From Pseudanabaena biceps PCC 7429 (GTDB taxonomy: Bacteria > Cyanobacteriota > Cyanobacteriia > Pseudanabaenales > Pseudanabaenaceae), in NCBI RefSeq assembly GCF_000332215.1, contig NZ_ALWB01000011.1:1-50485 (forward strand): 50,485 nt of DNA. Direction: 5' to 3'. A program made the translations under genes and the position numbers. Under the pieces are notes generated by a model. It was given only the letters and a program-made list of their open reading frames with translations. It was not told where the DNA came from and made no database searches. This document shows positions 8,454 through 15,968 of the stretch, one piece after another; position 1 is the stretch's first letter, and the number at the start of each line of letters is the position of its first letter.

Positions 8454-9524
8454 ATGACTCCAAAAAGCAAGCTGCAAGCGCTAAGCATTCGCCTAACATC
8501 AATGAAGCATCCTGATGCCAATGCCGAGTCACTGACTAGTGCGGATAGCTTGGTCAACTCGCAGAGTCATCGTTCGTCATCAAATATCGTTAATAATCAG
8601 CGATCGCCCAATAATTGCAAACTCCTCATCCATCCTAACGAACCTAGCGAAATTCTCGTTAACCTCAAAAATTCCAGCAACCGAACCCTCTTGACCAATT
8701 TGCGAGTGGAGGGAGACTTTCCCACTCAATGGCTTCAAATTGGGATGGAAGGAAACGAGCTGCCTCCCTATGCCGAAATGGAGGCTTTCCTTTATTTTCA
8801 AATTCCTGCCGATTTTTTTGAGAATCAAGAAGCGATCGTTAACAATCAACCTCTCACTATTAATTACAATGGACAGTTACAAATCTATGGAGGTTACGCA
8901 GGCGCTAACTCCGAAACATCTCCGAAATTAGAACTATTTGATATTGCTTCTTTTCAACTTTACGTCCGCCCACCTAGTCTATACCTAGATTTCTTACCCG
9001 ATGCTTATCGTGAAGTTGACTTTGTAGGTCGCCTATTAAAGATTTTTGAAGAATGTCTAGAACCCGATGTCCAGATCTTAGATGCACTCTGGGCCTATCT
9101 CGACCCCATGCTAGCACCTGAAACAATGTTACCGTTCCTTGCCCATTGGGTAGGCTGGGAAGATACCTCCTCCCTCGGCATTGAGCGTCAGCGGTTCCTG
9201 ATCAAAAAAGCGATCCAGATCTATCGTTGGCGCGGAACACGCCGAGGACTGCGCTTCTATATCCATCTATTCACAGGAATCCCCCTCGACGATCACCTAC
9301 CTGAAGCCGAAAAACATATTAGCATTTTTGAAATTAGTGGGCGAGGCTTTGTCCTCGGTGAGGCAATCATTGGTCAAAATGCATCAACAGGGGGCGGGAA
9401 ACCATTTCATTTTGTGGTCAGGATTCGTAACGATTTACAAAATCAACTTGATTTGCCCCTGATTCATCGGATTATCGAACGTGAAAAACCTGTTGTCTGC
9501 ACCTACGAGCTAGAAACTATATGA
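8454..9524 (+). CDS. CIS tail/baseplate protein (gpI-like) with N-terminal Ig-like extension
   Basis: 356 aa in two parts. Residues about 180-300 carry the phage tail protein I-like domain: LYLDFLPDAYREVDFVGRLL, then ALWAYLDPMLAPETMLPFLAHWVGW and KKAIQIYRWRGTRRGLRFYI, the strongly conserved signature of TIGR02242-type tail proteins that pair with the J protein in the baseplate wedge. Residues about 55-175 form a beta-rich segment (ILVNLKNSSNRTLLTNLRVEG, then YAEMEAFLYFQIP) resembling an Ig-like domain, preceded by a polar leader. A similar segment opens the WD40 protein at 12457. The stop overlaps the next gene by 4 bases (9521-9524), implying coupled translation. Confidence 0.87.
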   Translation: MTPKSKLQALSIRLTSMKHPDANAESLTSADSLVNSQSHRSSSNIVNNQRSPNNCKLLIHPNEPSEILVNLKNSSNRTLLTNLRVEGDFPTQWLQIGMEGNELPPYAEMEAFLYFQIPADFFENQEAIVNNQPLTINYNGQLQIYGGYAGANSETSPKLELFDIASFQLYVRPPSLYLDFLPDAYREVDFVGRLLKIFEECLEPDVQILDALWAYLDPMLAPETMLPFLAHWVGWEDTSSLGIERQRFLIKKAIQIYRWRGTRRGLRFYIHLFTGIPLDDHLPEAEKHISIFEISGRGFVLGEAIIGQNASTGGGKPFHFVVRIRNDLQNQLDLPLIHRIIEREKPVVCTYELETI

Positions 9525-10972
9525 ACGAATTTCCCTATCCCGAAGTCCAGCCCTTTGAGCGGTTACAAGTATCTGACGGCTTGATGATTAACAGCCAGCG
9601 TTGGCAACTCGCCCATGAATATCACCAGCATCGCCAAAATGTACTGTATCAGTCACTTTTTTTACCTGGAATTATCTGTGGCTTGGGGGTTGCGCCCATT
9701 GAGGCTCCTCAAGACCTACCCGCCCAATTTCGCGATGGTCGTTGGGTACAGATTCAACCTGGGCTAGCCATCGATCTACAAGGCAACTTTATTGTCGTAC
9801 CTACCCCCATCAACTTTCGGATCGCCACGATCGCTTACAACAGGGCAATCGAAATGGTTTATCTAGTGCTGAGCTATGTCGATCCCACGAAACTAAGACA
9901 AACCAATAGCAATGAGATCCTTGTAGAGACCTTTCGCATCAATGAAAAAACTGACTTACCCCTGAGTACAGACATTGAGATCTGCCGCCTTGCGATCGCT
10001 GAAGGCAAATTAGAAATCCAAAAACCTGTAGATGTCTTTGCTCCTAAAGCATGTCAACTGGATATGCGCTATCGCTTAGCAGCGCAAATTCGCCCCCAAA
10101 ACTCAATCCGCATCGCCTGCCTGCAATCTCAACTAGGTCAGCCGTCCCCCATTCAACAAAGGTTCCATTTTCTCGGCAGAGCCATGTCTAGTATTGCTCC
10201 TAGCCTTTCTATAATTGAGCCGATCGCAAATTTAGATATTCATGCCGAACTAACGATCAAGCATCTCAGTCCCTATACGCTCATCTATCTCACTAACGAT
10301 CAAGCCATAGAGATCAATGATTCGACCGAACTGGCTTTACGCGAATATATCGCCAAGGGGGGATTAATTCTGATCGAAGCTTCAATCCGCCAGACAAAGT
10401 TAGAAAATCTATTGGAAATTCAGCAAGAACTCGAAAATGCCCATCATAATTTGCTTAAAAATACCCAATCTAATACTCAACAAGCTGATCGAGCGCTAAT
10501 TCAAGCAGAGCTTCAGTCAGAGTTAGAGGCGATCAAGATCGAAACAAATAACACAATTCAAGACTTGCTTAACACATTTAGTAGTCATATCCCGATGGAA
10601 ACGCCAATGCAGCCTTTTTCTGACTTAGAGCCCGATCATCCCCTACGAAGTCAACCTTTTTTATTTTCCCACCTATCGGCGATCGCCAATTCTCCCATTC
10701 AAATACTCACTAATGGTAGTGTCATTATTTTATTAGGTGAATTATCACAGGTCTGGAGCGGACAGTCCGATCTATTCCTACCAAGAGAAAGTATTCGGAA
10801 CTGTCAAGAATTAGGCATTAACATTCTTAACTATGCCGCCCAACGCTATAGTATCCACCAATCTATGCAGGTCAATGCGCAATATCAAAGCAACACTGCT
10901 CTTCCCGATGAAAGCGACCAGCGTCGAATTACAAATATGGTTGATAAACTTGTGGTTGATAAACTTGCATAA
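9521..10972 (+). CDS. CIS-associated protein with DUF4159-like C-terminal half
   Basis: 483 aa, not firmly recognised. Residues 24-85 show the pattern RWQLAHEYHQHRQNVLY, then GIICGLGV and IQPGLAIDLQGNFIVV, like the HNR...GVVCGL...PGLALD module of tail-locus proteins. Residues about 245-470 read like a DUF4159/GATase-like fold: LIYLTNDQAIEI, LREYIAKGGLILIEAS, DHPLRS, VIILLGELSQVWSG, ELGINILNYAA. A coiled coil (about 290-350) is inserted in that domain. No TM or signal peptide. The C-terminus VDKLVVDKLA results from a 15-bp tandem duplication (10938-10967). Overlap with the preceding gene ties it to the CIS. Likely a structural or spike-associated subunit; enzyme activity is doubtful. Confidence 0.65.
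   Translation: MNEFPYPEVQPFERLQVSDGLMINSQRWQLAHEYHQHRQNVLYQSLFLPGIICGLGVAPIEAPQDLPAQFRDGRWVQIQPGLAIDLQGNFIVVPTPINFRIATIAYNRAIEMVYLVLSYVDPTKLRQTNSNEILVETFRINEKTDLPLSTDIEICRLAIAEGKLEIQKPVDVFAPKACQLDMRYRLAAQIRPQNSIRIACLQSQLGQPSPIQQRFHFLGRAMSSIAPSLSIIEPIANLDIHAELTIKHLSPYTLIYLTNDQAIEINDSTELALREYIAKGGLILIEASIRQTKLENLLEIQQELENAHHNLLKNTQSNTQQADRALIQAELQSELEAIKIETNNTIQDLLNTFSSHIPMETPMQPFSDLEPDHPLRSQPFLFSHLSAIANSPIQILTNGSVIILLGELSQVWSGQSDLFLPRESIRNCQELGINILNYAAQRYSIHQSMQVNAQYQSNTALPDESDQRRITNMVDKLVVDKLA
10938..10967. repeat. 15-bp tandem duplication inside the coding end
   Basis: TGGTTGATAAACTTG occurs twice in a row, encoding the repeated VDKL at the C-terminus of the CIS-associated protein. A second duplication (ACAAGTAGAAATT, 11013-11038) follows in the gap upstream of the Cache gene. 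Confidence 0.85.
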
Positions 10973-11062
10973 AGCATCTAACAGGTATTCACAAATAGAA
11001 ATAAATAAAAATACAAGTAGAAATTACAAGTAGAAATTACAGGCAATTCCAAGGATCCCTAT

Positions 11063-12433
11063 ATGTTTTCAATCCAAAATGTTATTCAGATCGTACTCAC
11101 TATGCAAATTACCGTAGCAGTGGGAGTCACAAGCTGGGTTTCCTTTCATGGCAGCGAACGAGCAGTACAAAGACTAACTCTCCAACTATGTGAAAACCTG
11201 AACTACCGCGTCGAACAGGAAATCAAGAGCTATTTGCAAGAATCGATTCAGATCAATCAAGCCGTAACCATCGCTCTTAGTAATGGAACGGTCAATCCTA
11301 ATAATATCAGTCAAGTACAGCAGGATATATTTGATAAGGCTAGGGAACTAAATATAAAAAATATCCTATTTTATGGCAATGACAATGGGACAATGGTTGG
11401 CATAGAACATATGGGGAACTCAAAATTCCTCCTCCGCATTCGTGAGGATGGCAATAGTCCTAACCGTCCTACCTACGAACTCAATGGTAATGGAGTGAGA
11501 GGGAAAATGATCATGAATGAAGTCTATGACCATCGCTCTCGACCTTGGTATATGGGAGCTAAGGAAGCGGGCAAATCCATCTGGAGTTCAGTTTTTGTAA
11601 GTACAACTGATGGCGAACTAACAACGACCAGAGCTACCCCCATTTACAATAATAGTGGCGAGTTTCAGGGGGTAGTGGGCATTAACGTCTCGCTCAATCA
11701 AATCAAACAATTTATGCTGCGCACCCGTCCTACGGATCAATGGAATGTGTTCTTAGTAGAAAGTGATGGCAGCCTAATGGCATCTACATCTGAATCACCA
11801 ATATTTGAAAAAGATGGAAACGTTATCAAACGATTTGAAGCTTCTAAAAGCAAAGACATTAGACTCCAAAGTGCTGGGCTAGCAATTCAAAAAAGGTTTG
11901 GAGGGTTTGATAAAATTCAGGATTCCCAAGTCGTGGAATTTGATTTTAACGGTCAAACCTATATTGTGAGTACACATAAGTTAAATAAAACAGTGGAATT
12001 AGATTGGACGGTGGGCATCATCGTCCCCAAGGCAATTTTTATGCAATATATTGATGCCAACAATCGAGCTACCATTATGATTACCGTTGCAATGTTGAGC
12101 GTAAATATCCTCATTGGATTGGCAGTTTCCGCATGGCTATTGCGTCCGATCAAAAACTTAATGACTGCCGCTAAGGAAATTGAAGAAGAATCTTTTAACT
12201 CCGATAAATTAGAATCCGTAGCACATCGTAAGGATGAGATCGGGCAAATGGCAAGGGTATTCCAAGAGATGGGTAGTACCATTGTCGAACGCCAAAATGG
12301 GATGAAAACTCAACTCAAGCAGCTTAGAGAAGAAAAGGATGAAGCGAAGAAAGCCGCGATCGCTTCACAAATGGGACACAATAATTCTATACAATCAATC
12401 CTGAGCCGTTCTCGAGCTGCTCGTGGCAAATAA
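11063..12433 (+). CDS. Cache-HAMP membrane sensor without output domain
   Basis: 456 aa. TM1 about 5-27, an extracytoplasmic double-Cache-like region about 35-325 with HRSRPWYMGAKEAGKSIWSS at 157-176 and TRATPIYNNSGEFQGVVGIN (dCache_1 signature), TM2 337-360, HAMP 361-413 (LRPIKNLMTAAKEI, then HRKDEIGQMARVFQEM), and a charged coiled coil to the end. There is no kinase, cyclase or methyl-accepting module after the coil; the protein stops at SRSRAARGK. It would sense a small ligand outside (or in the lumen) and signal by protein contact. Position inside the CIS module, with 23 bp to the next gene, suggests it couples a signal or membrane anchor to the CIS. The link is inference. Confidence 0.82.
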   Translation: MFSIQNVIQIVLTMQITVAVGVTSWVSFHGSERAVQRLTLQLCENLNYRVEQEIKSYLQESIQINQAVTIALSNGTVNPNNISQVQQDIFDKARELNIKNILFYGNDNGTMVGIEHMGNSKFLLRIREDGNSPNRPTYELNGNGVRGKMIMNEVYDHRSRPWYMGAKEAGKSIWSSVFVSTTDGELTTTRATPIYNNSGEFQGVVGINVSLNQIKQFMLRTRPTDQWNVFLVESDGSLMASTSESPIFEKDGNVIKRFEASKSKDIRLQSAGLAIQKRFGGFDKIQDSQVVEFDFNGQTYIVSTHKLNKTVELDWTVGIIVPKAIFMQYIDANNRATIMITVAMLSVNILIGLAVSAWLLRPIKNLMTAAKEIEEESFNSDKLESVAHRKDEIGQMARVFQEMGSTIVERQNGMKTQLKQLREEKDEAKKAAIASQMGHNNSIQSILSRSRAARGK

Positions 12434-12456
12434 GATAACAGGAGAAACATACAGCG

Positions 12457-14622
12457 ATGTCAGTAAATCAGATCGGTTTAGAAATCCCCAAAAAGGAACT
12501 AAATTTCAAAATTGGTTCGGAGAAGAATTCATTCCCTGTAGTTGTTATTAATAACAGCAATCAATTCTCCAGTTTTCAAATTGAACTAATTGCCGCAGGA
12601 GCAGATATTCAAGGAGCTGACTATGAGTGGTATACGATTTCCCCCGACGTGAGTGTCAAAATTCCTCCAGGAGATTTAGTAGAGTTCGTGGTTTCAATTA
12701 TTGAGCCACCGATCTCAGGTTTCTCAGGGATTATGAATATTACCGTTCGGGCTTTTTCTATTGAACTGCGTGAAGAGAATCGCGAAGTACTCCGCGTTAA
12801 TATCCAAGAGGGCTCAAGGGGATCTATCTTAAAAGCAGAAATACCTACCCAGAAGATCCAAGCAATACCTCTAGACAATCTAGAAATCACAGTCTTGATT
12901 GGTAATCCCAGTCAACAAAATACTAATGTGACCTTAAGTTGCCTCGGTTTACCCGATACATGGTTTCCCACAGGAAACATGCAACAGTTTACTGTCAAAG
13001 GAGGATCGCAATATATAGCGACATTTTTATGTACTTTACCATTCGATCTCGATGCGATCGCTAAATCCTATGAATTTACGATCGACATTAGCCATACAAA
13101 TGGATTGCCATCTCAATTAAAATCTAGCTTAGATGTATTACCTAAAGGATCCCTAGCAGTCGTTTGTTCACCGAAAGCGCAAACCATTCCCGCAAGGCGA
13201 TCGTGGAAGTTATGGTGGAAATTATGGGCTTCATCTCCCGCCAGATTTGATTTAATTGCCGACAATGCCAGCAATCTTATCCAAAAAATAGATTTTGAGC
13301 TAGAAAACGTACGTTCTAGCGATTATAAAGATTTTACCTTTGAAGTATCTCCTAACGATATTGAAATCCCCCCATTTAGCCAACGTGATTTCACTCTACA
13401 AATTGATAAAGCGCGCCCTTGGATAGGGAGAGAGAAACGGTTAAACTTACTAATCAAAGCAAATTGGCAAGATATCAGGGTAAACACGATTGATGAAGTG
13501 CAACCCATCGAAGTTATCGTTAAACCGATAGTTCCGCTTGCCCCCCTAATCTTACTCTCAATCATTTTTCTCTTGATCTTGTGGTGGTTTTCTCCCTTCA
13601 ATCCAATTAATCCATTTCCTCCCCATAGAAATACTGTAACCTCAGTCCAATATGATGGCGCTGGTATTCATGCTATTAGTAGCTCTAATGATCGAACGAT
13701 TCAAACTTGGGATGTATCGGGTTTTGAGAATCCTTTTGTAAACCAAAATTTAGGGATTTTAACGGAAGCCCAAAAAGCAATTCGGACTGTGAGATATCGA
13801 CCTGTTAACAATGATTTAATTGCAGCAGGATTGGAAAATGGCGAAATTCAGATCTTGGACGCTCAAGGAAAAAAGAAACAGCCGATCGCCACATTCATCT
13901 ATCAAACTGATGATCGCGTTTTTGGGCTAGATTACACGCTTGATTCGCGGAATTTATTTAGCGGGCATGGGAGTGGAAATCTGCTGCGGTGGGATCTTCA
14001 AAATCTATTTACAAACCCACCAAACCAGCCCAGCCAAATTAAAAAGTTTGACTTTGCCATTAATGCGATCGCCCTAGTTGGCAAGGATGACAGCACCTTA
14101 GCGATCGCTGGTCGATATAATCAATTAGTGCTTTGGAATTGGGTCACCAACACTGTCAAACCAATTACCTATCCCAATGTCGGCGGGCAAGATGACTACA
14201 TTCAAAGTATTGCTGTACCCAATAATCAACGCAATTTCTTAGCAACAGCGGATAATCAAGGATTTATTTCAATTTGGGATCTCAACACCTGCTTGCAAAG
14301 CGATCGTCCCTGCCAAATAATTGAAGGTTGGAAAGATGCCCACAATGGCAAACCCGTACGCTCAGTCGCATTTAGTGCCGAGGGTTGCTATTTAGTCAGT
14401 GGCGGAGACGATGGAGAAACTAAACTATGGACTTTAACCCCGCGAGGGAAACGCACTGGCGATCTTAAGGGCAAAGTCTTAGGAACAAACAGCTATGCTG
14501 TGAGTGCTGTTGATACCCACTTAAATTCTCAAGATATCTTAGCCATCAGTGGAACAACCGAAGGAAGAGTAATTAGTCACAAAACAGAACGGCAATTCAG
14601 ACTAGGATGCGATCAAAAATAA
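12457..14622 (+). CDS. Ig-like / transmembrane / WD40-repeat protein of the CIS module
   Basis: 721 aa. Residues 1-355 are beta-rich repeats resembling Ig-like/Big domains (VVINNSNQFSSFQIELIAAG; VEFVVSIIEPP; a second copy around 140-230; a third around 260-355). One TM helix at 360-380 (LAPLILLSIIFLLILWWF). The C-terminal 340 residues contain about seven WD40-like blades, the clearest being AISSSNDRTIQTWDV, ATADNQGFISIWDL and VSGGDDGETKLWTL. No signal peptide. Such a protein could anchor an assembled CIS to the thylakoid or plasma membrane, the Ig-like part docking to the Ig-like part of the tail protein at 8454; this is inference. Last gene of the run; 113 bp before the next. Confidence 0.8.
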   Translation: MSVNQIGLEIPKKELNFKIGSEKNSFPVVVINNSNQFSSFQIELIAAGADIQGADYEWYTISPDVSVKIPPGDLVEFVVSIIEPPISGFSGIMNITVRAFSIELREENREVLRVNIQEGSRGSILKAEIPTQKIQAIPLDNLEITVLIGNPSQQNTNVTLSCLGLPDTWFPTGNMQQFTVKGGSQYIATFLCTLPFDLDAIAKSYEFTIDISHTNGLPSQLKSSLDVLPKGSLAVVCSPKAQTIPARRSWKLWWKLWASSPARFDLIADNASNLIQKIDFELENVRSSDYKDFTFEVSPNDIEIPPFSQRDFTLQIDKARPWIGREKRLNLLIKANWQDIRVNTIDEVQPIEVIVKPIVPLAPLILLSIIFLLILWWFSPFNPINPFPPHRNTVTSVQYDGAGIHAISSSNDRTIQTWDVSGFENPFVNQNLGILTEAQKAIRTVRYRPVNNDLIAAGLENGEIQILDAQGKKKQPIATFIYQTDDRVFGLDYTLDSRNLFSGHGSGNLLRWDLQNLFTNPPNQPSQIKKFDFAINAIALVGKDDSTLAIAGRYNQLVLWNWVTNTVKPITYPNVGGQDDYIQSIAVPNNQRNFLATADNQGFISIWDLNTCLQSDRPCQIIEGWKDAHNGKPVRSVAFSAEGCYLVSGGDDGETKLWTLTPRGKRTGDLKGKVLGTNSYAVSAVDTHLNSQDILAISGTTEGRVISHKTERQFRLGCDQK

Positions 14623-14735
14623 TCGTAATCGATAATTACGCCCAAAACTAGGATCATTGCCTAAAAAGACAGCATATTCTAACTCCCAAGTTTTACTTTT
14701 ACTATCTAGAGAAAAACCTATCCATCAAGAATCCC

Positions 14736-15119
14736 ATGAAAATAGCCAAAATCCACCATATTGCCATTATTTGCTCTAATTATGAAAGATCTAAAGACTT
14801 TTACACAAAAAAACTTGGTTTTGCAATAATTAGAGAAACCTTCAGAGAACAAAGAAATTCCTATAAACTAGACTTAAGAGTGGGAAACAACGATTCGATC
14901 GAGCTTTTTTCTTTTCCTTCTCCTGCACCAAGAGCGAACCCTGAGAACTGTGGATTAAGACATCTAGCTTTTGAAGTAGAAAATATAGAAGAAACCGTTT
15001 CCTATTTAGAGATGAATGGGATCGAGGTTGAAGCCATAAGAACTGATGAATTAACAGACAAACGTTTTACTTTTTTTAAAGATCCTGACGGTCTACCTCT
15101 AGAAATCTACGAGCAATAA
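14736..15119 (+). CDS. VOC-family glyoxalase I-like metalloprotein (YaeR type)
   Basis: 127 aa single-domain vicinal-oxygen-chelate protein, close in pattern to E. coli YaeR/GloA2. Expected metal ligands are visible: H8 (KIHHIAII), E56 (SIELFSFP), H76 (GLRHLAFEV) and E123 (PLEIYEQ). The C-terminal KRFTFFKDPDGLPLEIYE is typical. Probable lactoylglutathione lyase-like activity on a reactive aldehyde adduct, but YaeR relatives lack a proven substrate. Starts 113 bp after the CIS module and is unlikely to belong to it. Its stop is followed directly by a terminator-like hairpin. Confidence 0.88.
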   Translation: MKIAKIHHIAIICSNYERSKDFYTKKLGFAIIRETFREQRNSYKLDLRVGNNDSIELFSFPSPAPRANPENCGLRHLAFEVENIEETVSYLEMNGIEVEAIRTDELTDKRFTFFKDPDGLPLEIYEQ

Positions 15120-15173
15120 AAAGCCCAAAGATGAGTGGCGGCGCAAAGCACCACCACTCATCTTTAGGCTTTA
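15119..15173. terminator. Hairpin after VOC gene (type F stem)
   Basis: AAGCCCAAAGATGAGTGG (15121-15138) pairs with CCACTCATCTTTAGGCTT, followed by TATTTTTG. It begins at the stop codon. The same stem sequence recurs at 34719-34769 and, with changes, at 33455-33507, so it is both terminator-like and a dispersed repeat. Confidence 0.7.
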
Positions 15174-15221
15174 TTTTTGTCATAATGCAAACAACTACGC
15201 ATCAATGATAAGAATAGATAT

Positions 15222-15326
15222 TACAGCAATTATCGATCAAACAAACCACAAGGAAATTTTTGAAAGCGTTGCTTCGCAACACTTTCAAAAATTTCCTTGG
15301 TTTGGGTTTGAGAGCGAAGCGCTGTA
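15222..15326. repeat. Type 2 repeat element, complete (105 bp)
   Basis: Ends TACAGC and GCTGTA. Contains CGATCAAACAAACC, then the stem AAGGAAATTTTTGAAAGCGT... (15250-15298, loop TTC), then TTTGGGTTTGAGAGCGAAGC. Same length and order as 3916-4020 in reverse orientation. A third, degenerate copy is at 23930-24030. Confidence 0.8.
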
Positions 15327-15346
15327 ATTTGTGCAGCCGATCCTTA

Positions 15347-15448
15347 TACCAATTCACGAAAGTGTTGTCATACTTTCGTGAATTAAAAAACAAACCCAGT
15401 AAGGGTTCTCAAAGCTCAAAATGGCTACGCCATTTTGAGCTTTGGTAT
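15347..15448. repeat. Type 1 repeat element, complete (102 bp)
   Basis: TACCAA/TTGGTA ends enclose two hairpins: AATTCACGAAAGTGTTG pairing with ACTTTCGTGAATT, and AAAGCTCAAAATGGC-TAC-GCCATTTTGAGCTTT (15412-15444). A linker AAACCCAGTAAGGGTT lies between them. Copies at 18681-18781 and 32331-32431, with partial ones elsewhere. Confidence 0.82.
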
Positions 15449-15451
15449 TAG

Positions 15452-15697
15452 CTACTTGGCACTAGCAGAATTCTTACTATTATCTTCAACATATTTTTGG
15501 GTTACTTTAGCGCTTAGAATGCCTAAAATAATTCCCACAACAGAGATATCTGGCGTAAATGGTTGATTCCTAATAATATGTGAAATCCAATCTCCACAGA
15601 AGCATAGAATAACTAACCATGTCTGGGCTCTGATGGAAGAAAATTCACCATCTCTACCTGTTAAAAACTGGGATATCTTTGGATTTTCATCGGACAT
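15452..15697 (-). CDS. Small two-helix membrane protein, unknown
   Basis: 81 aa, not recognised. After a polar N-terminus (MSDENPKISQFLTGRDGEFSS), two hydrophobic stretches, about 24-43 (TWLVILCFCGDWISHII) and 50-66 (ISVVGIILGILSAKVT), end in a charged tail. The layout resembles small holin-like or accessory membrane proteins, but no function can be assigned. No clear ribosome-binding site, which is not unusual in cyanobacteria. Its stop abuts the type 1 repeat at 15347-15448. Between two repeat-rich gaps, and possibly translated alone. Confidence 0.5.
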   Translation of the reverse strand: MSDENPKISQFLTGRDGEFSSIRAQTWLVILCFCGDWISHIIRNQPFTPDISVVGIILGILSAKVTQKYVEDNSKNSASAK

Positions 15698-15751
15698 ATT
15701 TTTTTATTAGTTAGGTGGTTGAAATTAAATTGATTACAGAAAATCATAATC

Positions 15752-15806
15752 AAAACCTAAGGAAAGAAAGTTAGAGAGGAGCTTCAAATTTCTCTCCTTA
15801 GGTTTT
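15752..15806. terminator. Hairpin in the glucoamylase 3' region
   Basis: AAAACCTAAGGAAAGAAA (15752-15769) pairs imperfectly with TTTCTCTCCTTAGGTTTT (15789-15806), a long stem with an internal loop. It could serve as a bidirectional terminator; a repeat copy was not found elsewhere. Confidence 0.5.
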
Positions 15807-15862
15807 ATATACTAATATCCTTGGCGACAGCTATAAAATCAGTCAGAAAGATTCAATAATTG

Positions 15863-15968
15863 TTAAGTAGCTAGGCATAAGTAAACTTAAAACCTAGAAG
15901 AGCGTACCGCCCGCTTAGCGGGCGGTACGCTCTCTGGTTTTGGTTTTTAATTATGCTTAACTGCTTAA
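15863..15968. repeat. Type 3 repeat element, complete (106 bp)
   Basis: Left end TTAAGTAGCTAGGCATAA; the right end read on the minus strand is TTAAGCAGTTAAGCATAA (3 mismatches). Core stem AGAGCGTACCGCCCGC-TTA-GCGGGCGGTACGCTCT, then a T-rich tail. The right terminal repeat contains the stop codon of the glucoamylase gene (15965-15967). A near copy is at 29106-29209. Confidence 0.85.

Noticed and set aside
4159-14622. Complete prophage or complete CIS locus
   Set aside because: No capsid, terminase, portal, integrase, sheath, tube or ATPase genes present.
15202-15451. Short reading frames across repeat DNA (also near 30313-30522 and 49133-49339)
   Set aside because: They translate hairpin repeat sequence, lack ribosome-binding sites and have no family-like pattern.
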